5,038 nt of DNA. Origin: Alphaproteobacteria bacterium. Lineage in GTDB: Bacteria > Pseudomonadota > Alphaproteobacteria > RF32 > CAG-239. Below the pieces are notes generated by a model, which was not told the origin of the DNA, searched no databases, and was given only the letters and a program-made list of their open reading frames with translations. Numbering within the stretch: the first letter of the stretch is position 1; each line of letters opens with the position of its first letter. The stretch covers positions 1 to 5,038 of the forward strand of contig JAKSUO010000089.1 in the NCBI GenBank assembly GCA_024408895.1, in the 5' to 3' direction. Both the position numbers and the translations under genes were made by a program. Positions 1 to 5,038 of the stretch are shown in pieces.

Positions 1-2372
1 ACACAGCTCAAGCATTAAAAGCCGGACATGAAGTTATAATTGTTTCCGCCGATAAAGATTTGATGCAGCTTATTCGCCCCGGAGTTTCATTTTATGATGG
101 CATGAAAGACAAATTTTTCACACCGGAAGATGTTAAAGAAAAATTCGGTGTTTATCCCGATAAAGTGGTTGATGTGCAAGCTCTGGCCGGCGATAAAACG
201 GATAACATACCCGGTGTACCTGGTATCGGCTTAAAAACGGCGAGCGAACTTGTTAATCAGTTTGGCTCATTGCAAAATGTTCTTGACCATGCCGATCAAA
301 TTCCACAGGCCAAGCGTCGCGAACTGATTTTATCCCACAAGGAAGATGCTGAAATTTCCTTAAAGCTAGTCACTTTAAAGGCCGATGTTCCGGTAACTCA
401 TGATTTGCAAGAGTTTAAATGCTGCGCCCCTAAGAGTGATAACTTATTGAATTTTGCTGACAAACTCGGCTTTAAGAGCATTCGCCCCAAACTGGAACAA
501 TGGATACAAGAACACAGCTGTAAAGATACTTCCGTTTCAGATAACAATCAGCAACCCGCGCCTCAAGAAGTAATTTATAAAACAATTAAAAAACAAAGAA
601 GTATCAATGAATTAAAAAATAAGATTAAAGAATCACATCAAATATTTTTCCAAGTTTTATATGACGGGACGAAAATTGCCGGCTTCAGTATAAGCCCTAT
701 GCCAAATGAGGCTTATTATCTGCCATTACCGCAAAACCAAAATACAGATGATTTATTTTCGTTTTCAACACAATCCAATGATGCAGATACAGATGAAAAA
801 ACTATTCTGGATTTTATTCGGGAAATTATGGCTGATACCGATATTCTCAAAGTTACTGCCGATTTAAAAACCCAATGGCACCGATTGCAAACGCTTTATA
901 CCGAAAATATTGATATTTTCCCGTATGATGATATATCTGTTATGTCGTACGATTTGGATAGTTCCGAACACGAACATTCGCTGTCAGTTTTAGCACATCT
1001 GATTTTAAACTACGAATTGGCTGAGCCAAAAACATCTTCCAAAGTTAAGCAAATTGATTTTACGGCCGAAGAATATGGCTCTTATATATATGCGGCCGCG
1101 GATTGTATCAGCAAAATATACAATGCCTTAAAAGAACGTATTTTCAAAGAGAAAAAGACTTATGTTTATGAAATGCTTGATCGTCCTTTGATTGCCGTCT
1201 TGTATAAAATGGAAAAAAACGGCATTAAGGTCAACGAACAAAAACTCAAGGAATTAGATACCGAATTTGCCGAAAAAATGGCAATAACCGAAAAAGAAAT
1301 ATACAACTTAGCCGGCGAAGAATTCAACTTAAATTCGCCAAAGCAAATCGGTGAAATTTTATATCAAAAGCTCGGTTTGAAAGGCAAGAAAAACGTTTCC
1401 GGAAGTTTTAATACCAGTGCCGAAGTTCTGGAGCAATTGGCCGAAGAATATGAAATAGCCGCCAAAATTTTGGAATGGCGCAGTTATGCTAAGCTCAAAT
1501 CAACCTATACTACCGCGCTTTTAGAAGTTCGTGATAACACCGGACGTGTACACACAACCTTTTCACAAACGGTTGTCAACACCGGACGCTTAGCTTCCTC
1601 TAATCCTAATTTGCAAAATATTCCAAATCGCAATGACATTGGACGCAAAATAAGGGCCTGCTTTGAAGCCTCTCCGGGATATAAGTTGGTTTCAGCCGAT
1701 TATAGTCAGATGGAATTGCGCTTAATGGCCTCTGTTGTTGAAATCAAGGCCTTACGCGAGGCTTTTGAACACGGTGAGGATATTCATAGTGCCACAGCGG
1801 CTCGTGTGTTCAATTTGCCGCCTGATCAAGTGGACAGAGAACACCGCAGCCGCGCAAAAGCAATAAATTTCGGCATTATTTACGGAATTTCGCAATTTGG
1901 TTTGGCCAAACAACTTAATATTTCACGCGAGCAAGCCAAACAATATATAGATTCCTACTTTGCCATTATGCCGGAAGTGAAGGTTTATATGGATAAAACA
2001 ATAGAATTTGCACATCAAAACGGCTGTGTATTTACCCCGTTTGGCCGAAAATGTGCGCTTTCGGGTATCAATAGCTCCAATCAACGTATTGCTTCATTTG
2101 CCGAACGTGCGGCAATTAATGCTCCCATTCAAGGCGGTGCCGCCGATATTGTTAAGTTGGCTATGCAACAGATTGACTATGCGCTGTCCCAAAACAATCT
2201 TCACGCAAAACTTTTGCTGCAAGTCCATGACGAGCTGATTTTGGAAGTTCGCGAAGATCAAGTGGCTGAAGTTTCGGCATTATTAAAGCAAGTTATGGAA
2301 AATGTTGTACCAACGGCGGTTAAAATGATTGTGGAAGTCGGCAGCGGATTAACGTGGGATGCGGCTCATTAG
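1..2372 (+). CDS. polA: DNA polymerase I (5'-truncated by window edge)
   Basis: The frame is open from base 3 (TAQALKAGHEVIIVSADKDL...), so the gene starts outside the window; 789 residues are visible and roughly 120 are missing by comparison with E. coli Pol I. Counting from base 3, residues 1 to about 165 are the rest of the 5'-nuclease domain, with metal-binding aspartates D17/D19 (SADKD) and D64/D67 (GDKTDN) and a helix-hairpin-helix near 69-80 (IPGVPGIGLKTA). Residues about 195-385 occupy the place of the 3'-5' exonuclease domain, but its catalytic residues are largely gone. The polymerase domain runs from about 387 to the end, with motif A DYSQMELR (D566), motif B (R615, K619, F623, Y627 in RSRAKAINFGIIYG) and motif C VHDE (H742, D743), all intact. 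The protein fills gaps in excision repair and removes RNA primers from Okazaki fragments in the cytoplasm. tag follows after 11 bases. The family call is very secure; loss of proofreading is inferred from a by-eye alignment. Confidence 0.97.
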   Translation, partial: TAQALKAGHEVIIVSADKDLMQLIRPGVSFYDGMKDKFFTPEDVKEKFGVYPDKVVDVQALAGDKTDNIPGVPGIGLKTASELVNQFGSLQNVLDHADQIPQAKRRELILSHKEDAEISLKLVTLKADVPVTHDLQEFKCCAPKSDNLLNFADKLGFKSIRPKLEQWIQEHSCKDTSVSDNNQQPAPQEVIYKTIKKQRSINELKNKIKESHQIFFQVLYDGTKIAGFSISPMPNEAYYLPLPQNQNTDDLFSFSTQSNDADTDEKTILDFIREIMADTDILKVTADLKTQWHRLQTLYTENIDIFPYDDISVMSYDLDSSEHEHSLSVLAHLILNYELAEPKTSSKVKQIDFTAEEYGSYIYAAADCISKIYNALKERIFKEKKTYVYEMLDRPLIAVLYKMEKNGIKVNEQKLKELDTEFAEKMAITEKEIYNLAGEEFNLNSPKQIGEILYQKLGLKGKKNVSGSFNTSAEVLEQLAEEYEIAAKILEWRSYAKLKSTYTTALLEVRDNTGRVHTTFSQTVVNTGRLASSNPNLQNIPNRNDIGRKIRACFEASPGYKLVSADYSQMELRLMASVVEIKALREAFEHGEDIHSATAARVFNLPPDQVDREHRSRAKAINFGIIYGISQFGLAKQLNISREQAKQYIDSYFAIMPEVKVYMDKTIEFAHQNGCVFTPFGRKCALSGINSSNQRIASFAERAAINAPIQGGAADIVKLAMQQIDYALSQNNLHAKLLLQVHDELILEVREDQVAEVSALLKQVMENVVPTAVKMIVEVGSGLTWDAAH

Positions 2373-2378
2373 AAAGGA
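2373..2378 (+). promoter_or_regulatory. Shine-Dalgarno sequence for tag
   Basis: AAAGGA lies directly after the polA TAG stop and 5 bases before ATG 2384. It fixes the tag start at 2384 rather than at the in-frame upstream ATG at 2354, which lies inside polA and has no such site. With no room for a promoter between the genes, tag is probably translated from the polA message, with possible re-initiation after polA termination. Confidence 0.7.
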
Positions 2379-2383
2379 ATCCT

Positions 2384-3013
2384 ATGGGTTATTGCGATTA
2401 TTGGAACAACACTTCAACCGCAAACATCAAATATCACAATGAAGAATGGGGCGTTCCGGTGCATAATGATTGTCGCCTCTTTGAATGTCTGATGTTAGAA
2501 GTTTTGCAGTGCGGTTTAAATTGGCAAATTATAATTAATAAACGCACCATTTTCCGCCGTTGCTTTGATAATTTTGATTTCAATAAAATCGCCGACTATA
2601 ATGAACAAGACAATGAAAGAATTATGCACACGGAAGGTATGGTAAAAAGTCCGCATAAAATTGCGGCAATTATACATAACGCCCAAAAGTTTCAAAACAT
2701 TCGCACCGAGTTTGGCAGCTTTGCTGCTTATTTATGGGCATATACCAACAATAAAACAATTTTATACGATAAGCACAGCGATGGTTATATTCCGGTTAGT
2801 AACGGATTATCGGTCAGAATTAGCAATGATTTGAAAAAACGTGGATTTAAATATGTAGGACCAACAACAATATATTCTTATTTACAAGCTTGCGGTATCA
2901 TCAATGACCACGACAAAAATTGTCCGCGCTACCATTATATTAATGCGCATTTTCCGACAATCCGCCAACCAAGAGATATAGAGCAACAAATCCATTGCTT
3001 TGTGAATGAATAA
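2384..3013 (+). CDS. tag: DNA-3-methyladenine glycosylase I
   Basis: The 209-residue product matches the Tag family (E. coli Tag is 187 residues). It is a monofunctional glycosylase that cuts 3-methyladenine out of alkylated DNA, leaving an abasic site for base-excision repair. The zinc-site residues known from E. coli Tag (C4, H17, H175, C179) appear here as C4, H18, H176 and C180. The active-site glutamate is E39 in LFECLMLEV, and the aromatic that stacks on the base is W47 in GLNW. Other family landmarks are YHNEEWGVP, the MVKSPHKIAAIIHNA segment and LKKRGFKYVGPTTIYSYLQACGIINDH. The start at 2384 is chosen because AAAGGA sits 5 bases upstream and MGYC places the zinc cysteine at position 4, as in E. 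coli. The gene begins 11 bases after polA and likely shares its transcript. No terminator follows it before the hairpin at 3271. The protein is divergent in places, but all key residues are present. Confidence 0.95.
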   Translation: MGYCDYWNNTSTANIKYHNEEWGVPVHNDCRLFECLMLEVLQCGLNWQIIINKRTIFRRCFDNFDFNKIADYNEQDNERIMHTEGMVKSPHKIAAIIHNAQKFQNIRTEFGSFAAYLWAYTNNKTILYDKHSDGYIPVSNGLSVRISNDLKKRGFKYVGPTTIYSYLQACGIINDHDKNCPRYHYINAHFPTIRQPRDIEQQIHCFVNE

Positions 3014-3020
3014 AATATCG

Positions 3021-3049
3021 TTGACTTTTCAAACAATGCTTGCTAAATT
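3021..3049 (+). promoter_or_regulatory. Sigma70-type promoter candidate for the small ORF
   Basis: TTGACT (3021-3026) is separated by exactly 17 bases from TAAATT (3044-3049). The -10 box is preceded by TGC, giving an extended -10 form. The -35 matches TTGACA at 5 of 6 positions and the -10 matches TATAAT at 4 of 6. A start near 3056 would give a leader of about 26 bases before ATG 3082. It lies just after the tag stop, so the downstream ORF could be transcribed independently of polA-tag. This is inferred from sequence only. Confidence 0.5.
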
Positions 3050-3081
3050 CCCCCATAATCATTTATTTTTAAGTTATCATT

Positions 3082-3249
3082 ATGGACATTAATAACGATT
3101 TTTTATCAGATTCTTACGACTTGCTTGGAAAAAATCCTTCCCGCAAGTGCAAAAAGTCTCAATCTAAGCCGGAAGAAAATGTAACGGCAAAAAAGAGAGT
3201 CCCTATTCAGAATGACAATCTTTACATTTTGCGCGACGAAAGTTTGTAA
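3082..3249 (+). CDS. Small hypothetical protein, 55 residues
   Basis: I do not recognise this ORF. It begins MDINNDFLSDSYDLLGKNPS and ends DNLYILRDESL. The N-terminal third is acidic, the middle (about residues 21-39) is rich in Lys, Ser and Gln, and the end is mixed and charged. There is one cysteine (C23), no membrane segment and no signal peptide. The composition suggests a flexible, soluble protein. Support for a real gene comes from its surroundings: a promoter-like TTGACT-17-TAAATT about 30 bases upstream and a strong hairpin terminator 21 bases after the stop, with the ORF filling most of the space between. Against it, no clear Shine-Dalgarno sequence precedes the ATG and it is short. 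It could instead be a chance frame inside a small transcript or a long 3' UTR of polA-tag. No function is proposed. Confidence 0.5.
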   Translation: MDINNDFLSDSYDLLGKNPSRKCKKSQSKPEENVTAKKRVPIQNDNLYILRDESL

Positions 3250-3270
3250 AGATTTCTACTGAACATCAGC

Positions 3271-3305
3271 AAAAAAATCCCGTATAAAAAATGCGGGATT
3301 TTTTT
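3271..3305 (+). terminator. Rho-independent terminator, near-symmetric
   Basis: Bases 3271-3285 pair with 3291-3305 to form a 15-bp stem around an AAAAA loop. The core is CCCGTAT/ATGCGGG with one G-T wobble. The stem is flanked by seven A on the left and seven T on the right, so the plus strand ends in a clean U-tract. It closes the small ORF and any read-through transcript from polA-tag. The A-tract on the other side means it could also stop minus-strand transcription, though no gene arrives from that direction nearby. Confidence 0.9.
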
Positions 3306-3312
3306 ATTTAAC

Positions 3313-3340
3313 TTGTTTTTAACTCGTTTTTATCTATTAT
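3313..3340 (+). promoter_or_regulatory. Promoter candidate for the alpha/beta-hydrolase gene
   Basis: TTGTTT (3313-3318) and TATTAT (3335-3340) are separated by 16 bases. The -10 matches the consensus at 5 of 6 positions. The site lies between the terminator and the hydrolase start, where a new promoter is needed. Transcription would begin near 3347, leaving a leader of only about 7 bases to ATG 3354 or about 22 bases to GTG 3369. The surrounding DNA is very AT-rich, so chance matches are easy. Confidence 0.4.
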
Positions 3341-3353
3341 ATATAAAAATTTT

Positions 3354-4058
3354 ATGCTGAGGTTTAGTGTGTTTGAATATCAGTTTTATAAAACAACAGA
3401 AACACCACACTCTTTGGTGATTTTTTTGCACGGCTATAACGGCAATTTGCAAGACCATCAATATGCTGTTGATTGGTTGTGTACAACTCTCAAAACTTCC
3501 GTTATCATCACACCGGAAGCGCCGCAACAATGTGATAAAAATCCCGATAAAAAGCAATGGTTCGGTATGCTTAAATATGATTCTGACCGGCGACGCTGTA
3601 TGCCAGAAACATCAACTGACGAGATTTTTTCCATATATAACAAAGCCAAAGAAGATATTGACCACTGCGCTGCCGAAATCAACGAGTTCATCTCTCAAAT
3701 ACAGCAAAAATTCAACATCCCTGACAGCCGCACCTACCTTATCGGCTTTTCTCAAGGTGCTATGCTGACAATATACGCTGCTTTAACACGTTCTCAAACG
3801 CTTGCCGGTGCATTTGCCTTATCCGGATTGGTTGCCGGTTCAGAACTGCTGGCAAACAAGATTTCCGCTCATCCGCCTCTCTTTTTATTGCATGGTGAAA
3901 ACGATTTGAAAGTTCAATACAAAACACTTTCGCAAAGTATGTTATGGCTAACGCAACACAAAATCAGTGCCAAAGCAAAGTCTTTTGCCGATTTAGCACA
4001 CAAAATAAGCCAAGACGAAATAGATTATATTGCAGAGATAATCAATCAAACTTTGTAA
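3354..4058 (+). CDS. Alpha/beta-hydrolase, phospholipase/carboxylesterase family
   Basis: The 234-residue product fits the short serine-esterase family that includes bacterial carboxylesterases and acyl-protein thioesterase-like enzymes (Abhydrolase_2 type). The sequence shows the oxyanion-loop strand LVIFLHGYNG near residues 21-30, the nucleophile elbow GFSQGA with Ser133, the acid Asp184 in LLHGENDLKV, and His216 in FADLAHKIS, in the usual order and spacing. There is no signal peptide or membrane segment, so it should act in the cytoplasm on a soluble or membrane-derived ester; the actual substrate cannot be read from sequence. It appears to be a single-gene unit with its own promoter after the terminator. 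The start is uncertain: ATG 3354 has no Shine-Dalgarno sequence, while GTG 3369 has GAGG 6 bases upstream and would give a 229-residue protein. I keep the longer ATG form because ATG is the commoner initiator, but it is nearly an even choice. The 3' end overlaps the convergent amidase gene by 17 bases. Confidence 0.9.
   Translation: MLRFSVFEYQFYKTTETPHSLVIFLHGYNGNLQDHQYAVDWLCTTLKTSVIITPEAPQQCDKNPDKKQWFGMLKYDSDRRRCMPETSTDEIFSIYNKAKEDIDHCAAEINEFISQIQQKFNIPDSRTYLIGFSQGAMLTIYAALTRSQTLAGAFALSGLVAGSELLANKISAHPPLFLLHGENDLKVQYKTLSQSMLWLTQHKISAKAKSFADLAHKISQDEIDYIAEIINQTL
3359..3362 (+). promoter_or_regulatory. Possible Shine-Dalgarno for an alternative GTG start
   Basis: GAGG lies 6 bases before the in-frame GTG at 3369, a good spacing, while nothing resembling a ribosome-binding site precedes ATG 3354. 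tag and the amidase gene both have clear Shine-Dalgarno sequences, which makes this alternative start credible. It would drop only the first five residues, MLRFS, well before any catalytic motif. Confidence 0.4.
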
Positions 4059-4764
4059 ACGCGTAGGCACAAGCCTTTAAAACCGGCAATCCTTCATCAG
4101 GTATGTTGAAATCCGGCGGATAAATATGCGTAATTAATTTACAAATATCATCTTCCGTTGCAACAAATTGCGGCAAAAAATGCCTGCAAAAAGCATAACT
4201 TGCCGCCGCAAGATTGCGTGTATCGTAGCCGATTTTCTGCAACAATACAGTTTTATCATTTTCATTAATTTTGTTCGCATCGGCAATTTCATACCACAAG
4301 CCGACACCTTTATCCGCAAATTTTTTCCACGGAAACATCAATCCCGGATCTGGTTTTCTGGTTGGCGCCACGTCTGAATGAGCTACAACATTCACAGCAG
4401 GAATATCGTAACGCCTCATTAAATCACGGCATAATCCTATTGCTGCTTTGATTTGCGCCTCAGGATACATTGTTTGCCCCATTTTCGGAGCGCTCAATTC
4501 AATTCCGATGGAATGATGATTAAGATTTTCCATATTGCGCCATCGGCTTGTTCCTGCATGAAAAGCACGTTTTTCTTCCGGTACAAGCTGAAAAATTCGT
4601 CCATCCGTACCAATTACAAAATGTGCGCTCAAATGCAAATTTTTCAACAGTTTTATCATCGACACGGCCTCATGTGTACTGCAATGCAAAACAATGGATT
4701 TTATTCTTGTTTTTTTCGGACGTTCGTTCCAATATGGCAACGGAATATAAGTTATCTTCTGCAT
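4042..4764 (-). CDS. N-acetylmuramoyl-L-alanine amidase (AmpD/AmiD type)
   Basis: This zinc amidase of the amidase_2 fold cleaves the bond between N-acetylmuramic acid (or its anhydro form) and L-alanine of the peptide stem. In the 240-residue product the expected zinc ligands are H27 (IVLHCS), H129 (VVAHSD) and D139 (RKPDPG). The catalytic glutamate is E89 (SIGIELS), and K137 corresponds to the AmpD active-site lysine. SAHFVIGTDGRIFQLV and AFHAGTSRW are further family landmarks. Residues from about 165 on form an extra helical region (LLQKIGYDTRN..AASYAFCRHFLP) like the C-terminal module of longer AmiD-type enzymes; AmpD itself is about 183 residues. There is no signal peptide or lipobox, so a cytoplasmic recycling role is more likely than AmiD's outer-membrane role. 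ATG 4764 is chosen for its AGGAGG 4 bases upstream; the longer TTG start at 4788 would run through that site. The gene lies just downstream of another minus-strand reading frame and converges on the hydrolase gene. Confidence 0.95.
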   Translation of the reverse strand: MQKITYIPLPYWNERPKKTRIKSIVLHCSTHEAVSMIKLLKNLHLSAHFVIGTDGRIFQLVPEEKRAFHAGTSRWRNMENLNHHSIGIELSAPKMGQTMYPEAQIKAAIGLCRDLMRRYDIPAVNVVAHSDVAPTRKPDPGLMFPWKKFADKGVGLWYEIADANKINENDKTVLLQKIGYDTRNLAAASYAFCRHFLPQFVATEDDICKLITHIYPPDFNIPDEGLPVLKACAYAFTKFD

Positions 4765-4768
4765 TAGC

Positions 4769-4774
4769 CCTCCT
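4769..4774 (-). promoter_or_regulatory. Strong Shine-Dalgarno sequence for the amidase gene
   Basis: On the minus strand AGGAGG precedes ATG 4764 by 4 bases, a full match to the anti-Shine-Dalgarno core. It decides the start against the in-frame TTG at 4788. Its first two bases overlap the TAG stop (4773-4775) of the upstream open frame, an arrangement much like the polA-tag junction. Confidence 0.85.
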
Positions 4775-4868
4775 ACAATTTGATACAAGAATACTGCGTC
4801 GGATAATCTCTGTCATATTTGATTAATCCCAAATGAGTATTGCGCCTGTAACTGAAATAATCTGCTGT

Positions 4869-4897
4869 ACTATACGTATCAATGTTGGAATTTTCAA
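4869..4897 (-). promoter_or_regulatory. Sigma70-type promoter candidate for the amidase gene
   Basis: On the minus strand TTGAAA (4897-4892) and TATAGT (4874-4869) are separated by exactly 17 bases, with 4 of 6 and 5 of 6 matches to the -35 and -10 consensus. Transcription would start near 4862, giving a leader of about 97 bases before ATG 4764. If used, the amidase need not depend on the gene upstream. An inverted repeat covers the -35 box. This is a sequence-only inference. Confidence 0.45.
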
Positions 4898-4901
4898 CAT
4901 T
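4881..4901. repeat. Perfect 7+7 inverted repeat over the amidase -35 box
   Basis: AATGTTG (4881-4887) and CAACATT (4895-4901) are exact reverse complements around a 7-base spacer (GAATTTT). The 21-base dyad contains the whole candidate -35 element (4892-4897), the geometry of a repressor operator. There is no T-run after it on either strand, so it is not a terminator. No matching regulator is known to me, and a 7-bp dyad can occur by chance in AT-rich DNA. Confidence 0.4.
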
Positions 4902-4952
4902 TTCCACCCCAGAAAAACGCAATCTGTCTTGAACATAACCGCTCAAGTCAAA

Positions 4953-5038
4953 TCAATAGGTTTCTTTGGTTTCCGGTTTCAAATATTTGGCATTACCTGC
5001 CGATTGCGCCCCAAAAACCGCGCGCATACCTTCTTTCG
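4953..5038 (-). CDS. C-terminal end of an unrecognised protein (partial at window edge)
   Basis: Of the three minus-strand frames entering from the right edge, only this one stays open beyond 20 codons. It encodes 27 residues, KEGMRAVFGAQSAGNAKYLKP then ETKETY, before TGA at 4953-4955. The text reads like real protein, but it is too short to name a family. Because the same frame is open after the stop as far as the amidase ribosome-binding site, this TGA may not be the original end of the gene. If the TGA is the natural stop, about 188 bases separate it from the amidase start. If it is a mutation, the gene would originally have ended 8 bases before the amidase start and formed a tight operon with it. 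Confidence 0.55.
   Translation of the reverse strand, partial: KEGMRAVFGAQSAGNAKYLKPETKETY

Larger units (their letters stand above)
4773..4952 (-). other. Open frame continuing past the in-frame TGA: interrupted gene end or leader
   Basis: Directly after the TGA at 4953-4955, the same minus-strand frame reads 59 sense codons (FDLSGYVQDRLRFSG... ending ...YPTQYSCIKL) to TAG at 4773-4775, which abuts the amidase ribosome-binding site. The text is protein-like, rich in Asp, Asn, Tyr and Arg, and contains no ATG; possible starts are only TTG or GTG without Shine-Dalgarno support. It may be the true C-terminus of the upstream protein cut off by a nonsense mutation or a sequence error. Alternatively it may simply be the 5' leader of the amidase gene, since a promoter-like pair lies within it at 4869-4897. 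I cannot identify the encoded sequence. Confidence 0.4.

Noticed and set aside
2008..2238. 76-residue plus-strand ORF inside polA
   Set aside because: It overlaps the conserved Pol I palm region in another frame and is a chance open frame.
2354..2383. Upstream in-frame ATG 2354 for tag, overlapping polA
   Set aside because: It lacks a Shine-Dalgarno sequence and would add ten residues before the conserved zinc cysteine, whereas ATG 2384 has AAAGGA 5 bases upstream and matches the E. coli Tag N-terminus.
3330..3768. Other-frame and antisense ORFs within the hydrolase gene (for example 3458-3691 minus and 3463-3768 plus)
   Set aside because: They are shadows of a gene with a complete catalytic triad, with no ribosome-binding site or recognisable protein content.
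4765..4788. Longer amidase start at TTG 4788 (adds MYQIVGGL)
   Set aside because: The extra codons run through the AGGAGG ribosome-binding site of ATG 4764 and the start has no site of its own.
4134..4826. Plus-strand ORFs opposite the amidase and a second minus-strand frame inside it
   Set aside because: They are antisense or out-of-frame to a well-supported amidase and show no independent signals.
4823..4936. Minus-strand 37-residue ORF (MFKTDCVFLGWKMLKIPTLI...) with a hydrophobic second half
   Set aside because: Its GAGCGG is only 2 bases from the ATG, it lies in a different frame from the longer open frame that ends at the amidase ribosome-binding site, and nothing else supports it.
4773..4955. 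Selenocysteine or UGA-as-Trp recoding at 4953-4955
   Set aside because: There is no evident SECIS-like hairpin directly after the TGA and no selenoprotein-like context. Neighbouring genes use only TGG for Trp and the amidase ends in TGA.

Overview
The window is a stretch of AT-rich bacterial chromosome that reads as ordinary housekeeping DNA. Codons lean to A/T and ORFs are densely packed. The Pol I polymerase motifs (RAKAINFGIIYGIS) and the amidase motif (HSDVAPTRKPDPG..FPW) have the wording I associate with Alphaproteobacteria. A low-GC alphaproteobacterium, for example a gut or host-associated one, is therefore my best guess, as inference only. Every Trp codon in the four main genes is TGG and one gene ends in TGA, so the standard code applies.

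Layout, left to right. The plus strand opens inside polA (DNA polymerase I, 5' end cut off by the window). Its stop is followed at once by a Shine-Dalgarno sequence and tag (3-methyladenine DNA glycosylase I), giving a compact base-excision-repair pair. A good sigma70-type promoter (3021-3049) then precedes an unrecognised 55-residue ORF (3082-3249), which ends at a strong, nearly symmetric hairpin terminator (3271-3305). A second promoter candidate leads into a cytoplasmic alpha/beta-hydrolase of the phospholipase/carboxylesterase family (ending at 4058).

The minus strand carries a zinc-dependent N-acetylmuramoyl-L-alanine amidase (4042-4764). It runs convergently and overlaps the end of the hydrolase by 17 bases. 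Upstream of it, on the same strand, is the end of an unrecognised gene (stop at 4953). Its reading frame stays open past that TGA for another 59 codons, to a TAG that touches the amidase ribosome-binding site. The same stretch also holds a plausible amidase promoter, with a perfect 7+7 inverted repeat over its -35 box.

Functionally, Tag excises alkylated adenine and Pol I fills the resulting repair gap, so the polA-tag order makes sense. The amidase probably trims muropeptides during wall recycling or turnover. The hydrolase substrate cannot be read from sequence. I found no mobile element, CRISPR array, RNA gene or defence-like cluster, and no convincing sign of a new multi-gene system. The points most worth a second look are the interrupted frame at the right edge, the degraded proofreading site in Pol I, and the small stand-alone ORF.
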